Assembly: GCA_024401695.1 (NCBI GenBank)
Contig: JAKSKN010000007.1
Span: 1 to 64,000, forward strand
Source: Bacteroidales bacterium
Lineage (GTDB): Bacteria; Bacteroidota; Bacteroidia; Bacteroidales; UBA932
Reading direction: 5' to 3'
DNA length: 64,000 nt
The position numbers and the translations under genes were made by a program. Positions 32,758-41,911 of this stretch are shown one piece after another. The number at the start of each line of letters is the position of its first letter. The first letter of the stretch is position 1. The notes under the pieces were generated by a model. It did no database searches. It was not told the DNA's origin and was given only the letters and a program-made list of their open reading frames with translations.

Positions 32758-34848
32758 ATGAAAATCGTTGAGTACATCAGTTCTGTTGTTCTGCTTTGCC
32801 TGCCAATGGCATTTGCCAATGCTCAGGATAACTCGGAGAAGCGGGACACGCTTCGTTCGGCTACTGTTGTGTCTAACAGGACAGTTGTCAGGGATGCCGG
32901 GACGAGGCTGGTTGAGCTGCCCGAATTGCGCACTATGATTGCTGCAACGGGTGAAGCCGACGTCATCAAATTCATTCAAGGTCTGCCGGGCGTTTCTACA
33001 GGTGCTGAGGGCTCGTCTGCAATATATGTGCGTGGGGGTAATATTGGCAGCAATGTGATAACGTTGGATGGGGCACCGATTTATGGTGGAAGCCATTTGT
33101 TGGGTTTGACCAGCGCTGTTCCTTCAGAAATGATTTCGGAAGCCATTTTCAGGGTTGGAGGATTCCACGGAGACGAAAGTAATATTACATCTTCTCACAT
33201 AGGATTGAAAAGTGCAATAGGTAGTTTTACGGAAAGGACTTACAGTGCTTCAGTTAGTACTTTCATGGTGGGAGCAAGCGCTTCTTTCCCGATTATCCGT
33301 AATAAGATGTCTCTGGTCGCTGCAGTGCGTGTATCGCCTGTCGGTCCGGCGTTCCGGGCAATTCAGTCAATTGTAGGTGGCTCTCTTGACAGTTTGAGTA
33401 ATCCAAGGGCCGTCGCTTTTGATGCATTTGCCAAGGCCAAGTGGCTGATCGATACGGACAATAGCCTTTCTTTGAGTGTGTTTAGCAGCAAGGACGGATA
33501 TAGTTATTGTTATGGAGGCAGGTCTGATGAAAGAATTGGCTGGGGGAACTTCATCGTTAATGCCCGACATGAAGGGAAACTAAGTAAAGACTGGCTGGTT
33601 GAGGATGGCGTTTCATTCAACAGTTTTTCCAGTCATCAGGGGATTGTCCGGGATATGAAAGGCACTGTCAATAATCTTGCGATTGTCAGTTCTTTGAACG
33701 AGTTGACAGTGGAAGCCACGTTTTCGCGTCTGCTCGGCTACAGTAGTCTCAGATTGGGCGCTCGCGAGCGTTTTGCGTGGTTCAGTCCTGCCACTTCTGC
33801 GACATACAAAGGAGATGGTCCGCTTCAGCGGGTTGATTCCCCGATGGCTTATCGCACAAGCCATAGCAGTATTTCTACTTTTCACGGTCAGTGGGACTTG
33901 TCTCGTGAGCGTGTCGAATTGATGGCGTCAGCAAAGTTGAATGTCTATACAGCGCACGATGCAATGGTTAAAGAATGGAATTGGCGTTTCAACCCGGAAG
34001 CGAGTCTTTTGGCAAGGTTGAATATTGCAAAGTGGCTGGCGGTCGAGGCTACTGCAGATTGGACTGTTCAGTATTACCATACCCTTGAGGGTATTCCTTT
34101 GGGTTGGTCTGTGGACCTTCTTGTTCCCACCAGCCCAAACCGGCCGCCTGAACGATCGTCGCAGTATTATGCAGGGATATTCACTTCCTTTGGAAATCAT
34201 AGAATTACCATAGGAGCATACAACAAGCATATGGATGGCCTTGTGTATTTCTCCGACGCAAGCTTGTTGTTCAGCTCTGCAATTGCCGGTTGGAGCAGCA
34301 ATGTCAAGGTTGGAACCGGGACTTCGCGGGGTATAGAATTCTTATATGAGAAGGTTGGCAGGCGATTGAACTGGCGTCTTGCATACACTCTATCGAAGAC
34401 AGATCGCACTTTTCCTGAAATTAATGATGGAGTCACCTTTCCTGCAAAGTATGATCGACGTCACATCTTGTCTTCTACAGCTTCGCTTGTACTGGTGGAT
34501 GGCGCGATGTGCAAGATGTCGCTGACTGGATCGTATACCTTTCAGTCGGGGCATAGAGAGACGGTAGCGGCTGGTGAATATCCAACCGTGACGCTTTATG
34601 ATGAAGGTCATTCGATTGACTTTTTCTCATCAATCAATAATTATAAAATGCCTGACTACAGCCGGCTAGACATCGGATGTAACTTCTGTTTCAAGACAAA
34701 ATGTCCTCAGGAATTGAATGTCGGCGTTTATAACGTGCTCAATCGCCATAATCCATTCTCAATTATTTATGATGACCATTCGCGTGAATGGCGGCAGGTT
34801 TCGCTGATTCCTGTTATGCCGAGTTTTAGTTATCATATTCAATTTTAA
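32758..34848 (+). CDS. TonB-dependent receptor (module A)
   Basis: 696 residues. Signal peptide ending FANAQ, no carboxypeptidase-like domain. The plug has VVRDAGTRLVELPELRTMIAATGEADVIKFIQGLPGVSTGAEGSS, IYVRGG and ITLDGAPIYGG; a ~500-residue barrel follows and ends PVMPSFSYHIQF with the terminal aromatic typical of outer membrane proteins. It imports a bound substrate using TonB energy. It is closely related to the receptor at 41912-44017, but AT-richer. No SusD neighbour: DUF4249 and protease lipoproteins accompany it instead. It follows the sigma-linked gene by 37 nt. Confidence 0.9.
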   Translation: MKIVEYISSVVLLCLPMAFANAQDNSEKRDTLRSATVVSNRTVVRDAGTRLVELPELRTMIAATGEADVIKFIQGLPGVSTGAEGSSAIYVRGGNIGSNVITLDGAPIYGGSHLLGLTSAVPSEMISEAIFRVGGFHGDESNITSSHIGLKSAIGSFTERTYSASVSTFMVGASASFPIIRNKMSLVAAVRVSPVGPAFRAIQSIVGGSLDSLSNPRAVAFDAFAKAKWLIDTDNSLSLSVFSSKDGYSYCYGGRSDERIGWGNFIVNARHEGKLSKDWLVEDGVSFNSFSSHQGIVRDMKGTVNNLAIVSSLNELTVEATFSRLLGYSSLRLGARERFAWFSPATSATYKGDGPLQRVDSPMAYRTSHSSISTFHGQWDLSRERVELMASAKLNVYTAHDAMVKEWNWRFNPEASLLARLNIAKWLAVEATADWTVQYYHTLEGIPLGWSVDLLVPTSPNRPPERSSQYYAGIFTSFGNHRITIGAYNKHMDGLVYFSDASLLFSSAIAGWSSNVKVGTGTSRGIEFLYEKVGRRLNWRLAYTLSKTDRTFPEINDGVTFPAKYDRRHILSSTASLVLVDGAMCKMSLTGSYTFQSGHRETVAAGEYPTVTLYDEGHSIDFFSSINNYKMPDYSRLDIGCNFCFKTKCPQELNVGVYNVLNRHNPFSIIYDDHSREWRQVSLIPVMPSFSYHIQF

Positions 34849-34861
34849 TATATAACCACTT

Positions 34862-35308
34862 ATGAAAATAAAGAACTTAAAAATCAAAGAATCAATCGTT
34901 TTCTTTCTTTCTGCGGTTGTTATTTCAGTGTCATCCTGCGAAAAGATACCTCTTGGATTGGGAGGGCTATGGACACTTACGGACTATGAATTGCATAATG
35001 GCACTAATGACGAAATTGTGCCGAAGACAGATGAAACCGATGAATATTTCGTTGGATGGCTAGGTGAGAAACTGCAATTCTTTTCAAAGGGTCAAGCTGT
35101 ATGGGATAATAGCCCTCATGCATATTCTGTAAGCGGGAACACAATAACAATGACGAACACCGATGCCCCTTATGGAGTTCCCGCAGTTACCTCTCATATG
35201 ATGCTTCTAGACGGATTATTAGTTTCATACGATTTTGCCAAATTACCAAGTTATGAAGGTGAAGAATTCCCGGATATTTGGTTATGGCTGATTTTTGAAA
35301 AAAAATAA
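34862..35308 (+). CDS. Small lipoprotein, lipocalin-like pattern
   Basis: 148 residues. Signal peptide with lipobox SVSSC (Cys ~27). The mature part has GLWTLTDYELHNG, EKLQFFSKGQAVWD, YSVSGNTITMTN and WLWLIFEKK, the strand pattern of Bacteroidota lipocalin-like domains. It lies 13 nt behind the receptor gene and 48 nt before the protease gene, all AT-rich. Module B has no equivalent. Role unknown; a ligand-binding surface lipoprotein is plausible. Confidence 0.7.
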   Translation: MKIKNLKIKESIVFFLSAVVISVSSCEKIPLGLGGLWTLTDYELHNGTNDEIVPKTDETDEYFVGWLGEKLQFFSKGQAVWDNSPHAYSVSGNTITMTNTDAPYGVPAVTSHMMLLDGLLVSYDFAKLPSYEGEEFPDIWLWLIFEKK

Positions 35309-35356
35309 GAGCAAACCAATAATCCTTTTCAATAGATCATTAAAAGAACTATTATT

Positions 35357-37183
35357 ATGAAGTACTACAAATTTATGAGGCCACTAGTCCTTTCCTTGGT
35401 TTTAGTTATAGCTTCCTGTGAAGGATATCTTATTGACGATTCCCAAAATTCTTTTGAAAATCATGCAGAATTGACAAAGTCATATTCTGATACATCTTAC
35501 TTGAGTAAAATAGATGCTTTAGAGATAGTTGAACCAGTTATTCGTAAGTACCCCGATAGATGGGTTGATATTAGTCAGGATCTGATAATGCCAAATACTA
35601 CGATAGAATATAATGCATATGGGATAAAATTCGGGGATGCCGTTGCCCCGTCCACTAAATCTCCCGAATATGAATCCTGGCTTATTGTAATCGGTCCCGA
35701 TGTAACATTAAACGGTGGCCAAAAACAGTTGCATATTTTTGTTAATGCTCTTTCTGGGGAGTTTGTCGAAACATGGCTTGATGGATGTGCGATTATGAAC
35801 TGGGATACATCAAGGAATGCTTATATAGACAATGGCGTCGATAATTCTAGACTAATGCCTAAAGAATTACAGCGGTCGCCGTCCCCAACACCGTCTAGGT
35901 GGGCTGTTATCATAAGTGGAGGTGTGTCAAAAAGTAGTAATTATGCTCGTTATTGGAATGATTGCCAATACATATATAATACTCTTACCCAAGAATTAAA
36001 TTATCCATCAAATCATATATTTTGTTTAGTTTCTGATGGGACAGATCCAGCAGAAGATAGAAGAACAGGATTAGGTTCCTACGACAGTTCTCCGTTGGAT
36101 TTTGATAATGATGGGTATTATGATATTGGATATTCTGCTACAAAAGCTAATATATCAGTTGTCTTTAATTATCTTAGAGGGGTTGTCTCTTCAGGAGACG
36201 AAGTATTTGTGTTTGTAACAGATCATGGTGAGCCAGGGGGCGTGTTAAATCTATGGAATAACGAAACAATGTCCCCATCAGAATTCAATGCAGAATTATG
36301 TAAACTTGGTTCGGCCGTTCTAATTGATGTCGTTATGGGGCAATGCTATAGTGGTGCCTTTATACCATATCTCAGTGGGAGAAATCGAACAATCTCAACG
36401 GCTGTTAACGATAGTCAGCAATCCTCTGGTTCAAGCATTAATGGTTTTGATTACTTTCTGAGATATTGGACAGACGCTATCTATAATATTAATCCTGCAA
36501 TTGTGAATAATCATTCCAATGGGGATGGTTATCGTTCTATATTTGAACAATTTCATTATGCTGAAGCGTATACTTTGTCAGCAACAACTTCTGAGTCACC
36601 TATGTTATCCGGTACACCATCCATTCTCCCTTGGGGGCATGATATACTAGGGCAGCAGTTTTTGCCAAATATCCAAGGGAATGATAATGTTTCTATTAAT
36701 ACGCCAACGAATTATAGTATAAATGGGCTTCCTACTACTATTTCACCTACATGGACATGCAGCAATAATCTGTACATAGTTTCTAATAGTGACCATTCAG
36801 CATCAATTAGAGGCAATAATATTCCATTTTCTCAGTTTGTTTCTGTTGGAGCATCGGTATCTGCAACCTTTATCGATTTAGGAAAGTCTTGGATTATTAC
36901 TAAAGACATTTCATATGTATGGAAGCCGGGGATGTACGTTGGGTATAATCATATAGTTGGAAACAATGGTGCGTATATTTTGCATAATTGCCCGGAAAAT
37001 GCGATTTTCCCAAATACATATGGATATCAATGGACATCAAGCAATCCTGCGAGACCTATTGTTTCTCAGAATGGTGCATCTGTATATCTGCTACAAAATC
37101 AAGGTGCTGGCCCAACCACATTGTCTGTATCATTCTATGACCCTTTTGGATGTCTTATTTATGTTTCTGATCAAATTTACTAA
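35357..37183 (+). CDS. Clan CD (caspase/legumain-like) cysteine protease lipoprotein (module A)
   Basis: 608 residues. Lipobox IASC (Cys21). A ~150-residue N-terminal domain (residues ~52-160: DALEIVEPVIRKY...SWLIVIG...VNALSGEFVETWLDG) resembles an inhibitory prodomain. The catalytic domain (~180-450) starts RWAVIISGG and has the His motif FVFVTDHGEPGG (His290) and the Cys motif VVMGQCYSGAF (Cys330). The 40-residue spacing and hydrophobic blocks before each residue match C13/C14-type clan CD peptidases. The C-terminus has Ig-like beta domains and YVWKPGMYVGYNHI. A calcium-type loop LDFDNDGYYDIGY sits between. It should cleave proteins at the cell surface. The stop overlaps the DUF4249 ATG. 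Confidence 0.85.
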   Translation: MKYYKFMRPLVLSLVLVIASCEGYLIDDSQNSFENHAELTKSYSDTSYLSKIDALEIVEPVIRKYPDRWVDISQDLIMPNTTIEYNAYGIKFGDAVAPSTKSPEYESWLIVIGPDVTLNGGQKQLHIFVNALSGEFVETWLDGCAIMNWDTSRNAYIDNGVDNSRLMPKELQRSPSPTPSRWAVIISGGVSKSSNYARYWNDCQYIYNTLTQELNYPSNHIFCLVSDGTDPAEDRRTGLGSYDSSPLDFDNDGYYDIGYSATKANISVVFNYLRGVVSSGDEVFVFVTDHGEPGGVLNLWNNETMSPSEFNAELCKLGSAVLIDVVMGQCYSGAFIPYLSGRNRTISTAVNDSQQSSGSSINGFDYFLRYWTDAIYNINPAIVNNHSNGDGYRSIFEQFHYAEAYTLSATTSESPMLSGTPSILPWGHDILGQQFLPNIQGNDNVSINTPTNYSINGLPTTISPTWTCSNNLYIVSNSDHSASIRGNNIPFSQFVSVGASVSATFIDLGKSWIITKDISYVWKPGMYVGYNHIVGNNGAYILHNCPENAIFPNTYGYQWTSSNPARPIVSQNGASVYLLQNQGAGPTTLSVSFYDPFGCLIYVSDQIY

Positions 37184-38265
37184 TGAAATTGAATAAAAAA
37201 TGGATGATTGCCTTGCTGGCGCTGGGACCTGTAACTGGGTGCGTAGAACCGATTGTTATGGATCCAGAAGAGAAGGATATGCCCATAGTTGTTAATTGCA
37301 TCTTATCGTTTGAATCGGTAAACTATAATGAGCCAGGAGAATGTGAAAATCCAAAGTTAACGCTTCAATTTGCAAAAGGGAAGGCGCAGAATGAGTATAT
37401 TCCTGTGGAAGACGCTGTCGTATATCTAGAAGGAAAGTTTTCAACTTTACCATTTGCCCAGGTTTCAACCATTCCATTTGTTCACAAGGGAGGATGTAAT
37501 TGGGAGATCGAACAGAATATCAGGCTATTATTTGATTCAAACTATAAATTGGTAGTTGAAATTCCGGGAAAGGAGCCAATATGGGCAGAGACCAGAACAC
37601 CTCCTGAAGTTCATTTCACTGTATCAGAGCATAAGGGTGCCATTGCTCAAGAATATGTTTTTGGCGGTTCAGAATTTGAAGGACTGGCTTTATGGGCGAC
37701 CGGGCATATTGTTGATGAACTATATGTGTTAAAAGAACGGGATTCAGCTAAGACACTTGACTATCTTGTGACCAATCATCCGTATGCAGACGATTTCAAT
37801 ATATGCAGCAAGAAGTATTCTGATCTATCGTTCGAAGGAACTCCGCACGATCAATGTGGAAAATATTATCTTGATTCTTTCAACCGTGCAAAGCGTGAAT
37901 TGTCGGTGTATCCATTACATGAAGGAGTACTTAGAATAGGGAATTTGGAATATGGCAAGCCATTTTTCATTTTTCCGGGTCCGCTTGCTGTACCGTATGA
38001 TTTTTATGGAACCACTGGCGCACAGGCGTATTCTTTTGTTGAGTACCATTTTATTACCGAGGACTTTGATAAATATCTCAGAAGTGTATATGTGCACAAT
38101 CTTTCGATTGGGAGTGATATGTCTTCTATATATTCTTCCTCCAATGATATTTATTCAAATATTGTTGGAGGCTTGGGTGTTTTTGGCAGCTGCTATAATA
38201 CACGTGCCTATTTTTTGACAAACGAAGAGGGTATTCAAGGCGGCCCGGAATGGACGATTAATTGA
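37183..38265 (+). CDS. DUF4249-family lipoprotein (module A)
   Basis: 360 residues. Lipobox GPVTGC (Cys20), then the family start VEPIVMDPEEKDMPIVVNCILS. Later family features: YIPVEDAVVYLEG, LVVEIPGKEPIWAETRTP, LDYLVTNHPYADDFNI and the C-terminal SSSNDIYSNIVGGLGVFGSC. DUF4249 proteins usually sit beside TonB receptors and are thought to be SusD-like surface partners, though this is not proved. Here the gene overlaps the protease stop by one base (TAATG), so the two are translationally coupled. A paralog with higher GC lies at 40839-41909. Confidence 0.88.
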   Translation: MKLNKKWMIALLALGPVTGCVEPIVMDPEEKDMPIVVNCILSFESVNYNEPGECENPKLTLQFAKGKAQNEYIPVEDAVVYLEGKFSTLPFAQVSTIPFVHKGGCNWEIEQNIRLLFDSNYKLVVEIPGKEPIWAETRTPPEVHFTVSEHKGAIAQEYVFGGSEFEGLALWATGHIVDELYVLKERDSAKTLDYLVTNHPYADDFNICSKKYSDLSFEGTPHDQCGKYYLDSFNRAKRELSVYPLHEGVLRIGNLEYGKPFFIFPGPLAVPYDFYGTTGAQAYSFVEYHFITEDFDKYLRSVYVHNLSIGSDMSSIYSSSNDIYSNIVGGLGVFGSCYNTRAYFLTNEEGIQGGPEWTIN

Positions 38266-38294
38266 GGCTACATCGCAGGCTTGATGTTTATGCC

Positions 38295-38365
38295 TTAGCC
38301 TGTGGCGATTCGGGATTAATCATCATAAGTTCAATCTTGTTCCCGTCAGGGTCTGTTGATGCATA
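38295..38365 (-). pseudogene. C-terminal remnant of a VOC/glyoxalase-family protein
   Basis: On the minus strand the frame reads ASTDPDGNKIELMMINPE and ends SPQAKA-stop. DPDGNxIELM is the C-terminal signature of VOC/glyoxalase proteins (metal-binding Glu). A stop precedes the fragment at 38366-38368, so only ~23 residues survive. Confidence 0.6.
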
Positions 38366-38391
38366 TTAGGAATTTACATTTCAAAACAATA

Positions 38392-38964
38392 ATGAACGTT
38401 ATGAAAATAGACCTTTTAAAATGGTTTTCAGCACCAATGATGGTTATCTTGATGATGTTGGTGTCTTGTGAAAAGATGGATATGGGTTCCCCCTATCACG
38501 AGGATGGTTCTGATATTACAGCCGCTGAAGCCGTGGAAATTGTAAGACCGATAATTCATAAGTATGCTGAAGAAGGACGCTTTTGGTCAATTAGTAGGAA
38601 TCCAATTCCGGCCAATACTAAATTGAAGTACGGGCCATTGGGTAATTACGATCCCTCATCAAAAAATAGTGGAACTTTCAGATCTCCAAAGTATAAGGCT
38701 TGGCTTATTGAAATTCGCCCTGATTTTAATATCAATGGCTCCGGACAAGGTTCGTTGATCATATTTATTAATGTTATAACGGGTAAATACGAGGAAATCG
38801 ATATTGATGGAGAGATGTCAGATATAGAATGGGACGAGTCATTTTACAGGATTACTGATAGCCAGGTTTCTCTGTTCAATTCCCCTTTGACGAAAGCGTC
38901 TCAGATTAGTTCAATGTCACCCTCTTCATCTTCGGGCCTCAGATTTGCATTGCCGACCAAATAA
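38392..38964 (+). CDS. Stand-alone protease prodomain lipoprotein (truncated paralog)
   Basis: 190 residues from the ATG at 38392, chosen because it aligns with the start of the next gene. Lipobox LVSC (Cys26). It matches the first ~155 residues of the protease at 39014-40837 (ITAAEAVEIV.PIIHKYAEEG, YGP.GNYDPSSK, KAWL, ID G...IEWD) and then stops: instead of the catalytic domain it ends SSSGLRFALPTK, a tail copied from the sigma-linked gene (46-bp repeat). No His/Cys catalytic residues are present. 111 bp (38433-38543) are identical to the next gene, so the split is recent. It could act as an inhibitor or simply be a degraded copy. Confidence 0.7.
   Translation: MNVMKIDLLKWFSAPMMVILMMLVSCEKMDMGSPYHEDGSDITAAEAVEIVRPIIHKYAEEGRFWSISRNPIPANTKLKYGPLGNYDPSSKNSGTFRSPKYKAWLIEIRPDFNINGSGQGSLIIFINVITGKYEEIDIDGEMSDIEWDESFYRITDSQVSLFNSPLTKASQISSMSPSSSSGLRFALPTK
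38433..38543 (+). repeat. 111-bp perfect direct repeat, copy 1
   Basis: Identical by eye to 39055-39165, covering the signal peptide/lipobox and start of the prodomain in both genes. Similarity continues at lower identity on both sides. Confidence 0.85.
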
Positions 38965-38980
38965 TAGTGTTGAAGTATTT
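38935..38980 (+). repeat. 46-bp direct repeat, copy 2
   Basis: Matches 32688-32733 with three differences. It supplies the GLRFALPTK ending and stop of the truncated protease paralog. Confidence 0.8.
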
Positions 38981-39013
38981 TAGGATTTGAAATTTCAAAA
39001 CATTTATATCATT

Positions 39014-40837
39014 ATGAACTTTACGAATATAAAACTTTTAAAGTGGTTCTCAATACCAATGATGGTTATCTTGATGATGTTGGTGTCTTGTGAAAAGATG
39101 GATATGGGTTCCCCCTATCACGAGGATGGTTCTGATATTACAGCCGCTGAAGCCGTGGAAATTGTCAAGCCGATAATTCATAAGTATGCTGAAGAAGGAT
39201 ATTTCTGGCGTATAAGCAAGGAACCTATTAATTCTCGCACTACCTTAAAATATGGTCCGTTCGGAAATTATGATCCATCATCAAAATTCTGTGGTACTTT
39301 CAAATCTCCAGGATATAAAGCGTGGCTTGTGATGTTCTGGAATTCGACGACAAATGGCCCAAAAGGAAGGTGCCTTTTTGTCAATGTTCGAACAGGGGGA
39401 TATGAAGAAGAATCCATTGATGGTCAAGTCTCCGGAATAGAATGGGATATGTCGTTTTGTATTATTGATGAAGGCCCCGCTTCTTCATCTTCAAGTAAGT
39501 CTATGCAAAATAGTCTGAATTTATCATCCTCAACTTCTGGTTTATATGCAGTTATTATCAGTGGTGGCTATGATATGTGGAACAATTATTCACGATACTG
39601 GAATGATTGTCAATATATTTATCATAGACTAACGCAGACTTTGGGCTATGATGAGAATCACATTTATTGTCTCGTCTCAGATGGAACCAATCCTGCTGCA
39701 GATATGATGTACGCGAGTGACTCTTATAGCAATACATCATATTATATGAGTTCTCCATTGGATTTTGACAACGACGGTGATAATGACATACAGTATTCTG
39801 CTACGAAAGCGAACATTTCAACAGTATTCAACATACTTCAAGCCCAAGCTTCTTCAATCGACCACCTTCTTGTCTTTATTACGGACCATGGCACGCAGGA
39901 TGGTAAAATTTGTTTGTGGGGAGGCACTCAGGAGATGTCCCCTTCGGAATTCAATGCTGAGCTGAATAAACTGCCTGGTGTGAGAATGGATGTGGTCTTG
40001 GGCCAATGTTACAGCGGGGCCTTTATTACACCTCTTGCCTGGAATAATCGCACAATTACCACGGCATGTTCAGCAACGGAATCATCATACGGAGAAGGAC
40101 AATTTTCGTATGACTACTTCCTACGCTGCTGGACAGATGCGTTTGATCCTTCTAATGCGTCCACGGTAGACACCAACAGCGATAATATGATTTCTCTTCG
40201 GGAGGCATTCTTGTATGCGGAGTCTCACGATCAAGCTGCTTCTTATGGCTGGGAGCACCCACAGTATGCTTCGTACCCGCTGATATATGGGTATACACAC
40301 GATTTACAAGGAGCTGATAACTGTCCAGTACTCAGTGGAAGTAATTATCTATCCTGCAACTCTTCTTCTACCTATACGCTTTCAGGGATTCCATCATCCA
40401 CATCAGTTTCCTGGAGCAGTTATGGAGAGCTAAATCTGACATCTCCGACCAATACATCCGTGACAGCCCAGGGATCTCTTTCTTCTTCCGATTATGTTTC
40501 ATCGTCTCCCGCGGCCATTAGGGCTACTTTCACTTTAGATGGGACGCAGTATTTTGTTTCAAAAGATATCAGCTCTATCTGGAAACCAGGGTATTATATG
40601 GGAGGAAATCATATTCGCGGAGGCTCCGGGCAGTATTCGGTGGAAACAGGACCAGGTGCTTCCGATTATCAATGGGGCAGTGATAATAGTGCATGGGTCA
40701 TAATGTCGGCCAACGGATCTTCGCAAGTAACTGTCTCAGAAGGTCTAACTTATAGCCCCGTAACCTTGTGGGTTACCTTCAAGGATCCATTTGGGGGCAC
40801 CATTGTTACAGGTCAGCAATTTAATACAACGTATTGA
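39014..40837 (+). CDS. Clan CD (caspase/legumain-like) cysteine protease lipoprotein (module B)
   Basis: 607 residues from the ATG at 39014 (a weaker in-frame start lies 9 codons upstream). Lipobox LVSC (Cys26), prodomain-like region to ~150, Ser-rich linker, then the catalytic domain from LYAVIISGG. His292 lies in LLVFITDHGTQDGK and Cys332 in VVLGQCYSGAF, again 40 residues apart. The aspartate-rich loop LDFDNDGDNDIQY is stronger than in module A. Ig-like C-terminal domains and IWKPGYYMGGNHIRGG match module A. Full-length paralog of 35357-37183; the next gene (DUF4249) begins 1 nt after its stop. Predicted surface or periplasmic protease. Confidence 0.85.
   Translation: MNFTNIKLLKWFSIPMMVILMMLVSCEKMDMGSPYHEDGSDITAAEAVEIVKPIIHKYAEEGYFWRISKEPINSRTTLKYGPFGNYDPSSKFCGTFKSPGYKAWLVMFWNSTTNGPKGRCLFVNVRTGGYEEESIDGQVSGIEWDMSFCIIDEGPASSSSSKSMQNSLNLSSSTSGLYAVIISGGYDMWNNYSRYWNDCQYIYHRLTQTLGYDENHIYCLVSDGTNPAADMMYASDSYSNTSYYMSSPLDFDNDGDNDIQYSATKANISTVFNILQAQASSIDHLLVFITDHGTQDGKICLWGGTQEMSPSEFNAELNKLPGVRMDVVLGQCYSGAFITPLAWNNRTITTACSATESSYGEGQFSYDYFLRCWTDAFDPSNASTVDTNSDNMISLREAFLYAESHDQAASYGWEHPQYASYPLIYGYTHDLQGADNCPVLSGSNYLSCNSSSTYTLSGIPSSTSVSWSSYGELNLTSPTNTSVTAQGSLSSSDYVSSSPAAIRATFTLDGTQYFVSKDISSIWKPGYYMGGNHIRGGSGQYSVETGPGASDYQWGSDNSAWVIMSANGSSQVTVSEGLTYSPVTLWVTFKDPFGGTIVTGQQFNTTY
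39055..39165 (+). repeat. 111-bp perfect direct repeat, copy 2
   Basis: Identical to 38433-38543; see that entry. Confidence 0.85.
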
Positions 40838-40838
40838 T

Positions 40839-41909
40839 ATGAAAGTATCGCCGGCAGCTCTTCTTGTTTGCCTGTTCCTTTCCGTATCCTGTGTGGAAAC
40901 GATTGTGATGGACCCCGGGACGGAGGATTTACCCGTGGTGGTGAATTGTCTCCTGCGTGGCAGCGTTCCATCCGCACTGATGACGGTAGGATACCCCCAA
41001 CATCTGGATTTGTACTATGCGAAGGGCAAGACATCCGGCATATATGTTCCGGTTGAAGACGCGGAGGTATATCTGACAAACAGTACAGGAGAAATCATTT
41101 CCCATTTCGTCCATTCTTCCGGGACGCGCTGGGATACGGAAGAGGGGGCGATTCCCATTTTGTCTCCGGGGAGCACTTACACGCTGTGTGTGGAAATCCC
41201 AGGCCGTCAGAAGATTACCGCCAGCACGACCATCCCCGCTGATTTCCTTCTTGCCGGTGTCTGGGGAATGATGTGTCTGTATCAGCCGGACAACAGTCTT
41301 GGCGGTGATACTGATATTTCACGTTCCCCGATCCGCCCGCATCATCTGTGGATATTCGCCCATAAGGGAGGGCCGCATGCGGAGGGCGAAACTGACGAAG
41401 ACCTTTATGAGTATCTGGTGACGGACAATGCATACGCGGATGATTTCAACATTGCCGGGCTGAAGTTCTCGGACCTTGATTTCTCTGGGACCCCAGGGCA
41501 GGTCTATGCACCGTACTGGAGACAGATCCGCAAGAGGCAGGAATTGCAACCGAACCTCCCCCTGCACCAGAGTTTTTTGCGTATCGATCTGCCTGCCAAT
41601 TATGTAAATCCCAAGACCGAGGAGGAGAAAGAGGAATTCGGGTCCAATGAGAACCAGTTTACCATGGTCTGCGGTCCCCAGGAGTGTCCGATGGAGGATG
41701 ACTTTTTAGCTCCGTCCAGAGTGGATCATTTCGATGTCTATTCCGTCTGCGACGACTATGACCAGTATCTGCGGGATGTCTATACCCGGAAGGGGAAGAT
41801 TGCTCACGATTTAACCGGGCTCTACTCTACGGCCAACATTTATTCAAATGTCAGGAACGGACAGGGAATCGTTGGCTCCTATATGATCAGGACAAATTCG
41901 TTTATTTGA
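40839..41909 (+). CDS. DUF4249-family lipoprotein (module B)
   Basis: 356 residues from the ATG at 40839, directly after the protease stop. Lipobox LSVSC (Cys ~18) then VETIVMDPGTEDLPVVVNCLLRG, the DUF4249 start. Shared later features: YVPVEDAEVYL, TLCVEIPGRQKITASTTIP, YEYLVTDNAYADDFNI and STANIYSNVRNGQGIVGSY. It corresponds to 37183-38265, but the DNA is clearly richer in GC, as is the receptor gene behind it. A GC jump therefore falls inside module B, between the protease and this gene. Confidence 0.88.
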   Translation: MKVSPAALLVCLFLSVSCVETIVMDPGTEDLPVVVNCLLRGSVPSALMTVGYPQHLDLYYAKGKTSGIYVPVEDAEVYLTNSTGEIISHFVHSSGTRWDTEEGAIPILSPGSTYTLCVEIPGRQKITASTTIPADFLLAGVWGMMCLYQPDNSLGGDTDISRSPIRPHHLWIFAHKGGPHAEGETDEDLYEYLVTDNAYADDFNIAGLKFSDLDFSGTPGQVYAPYWRQIRKRQELQPNLPLHQSFLRIDLPANYVNPKTEEEKEEFGSNENQFTMVCGPQECPMEDDFLAPSRVDHFDVYSVCDDYDQYLRDVYTRKGKIAHDLTGLYSTANIYSNVRNGQGIVGSYMIRTNSFI

Positions 41910-41911
41910 TA

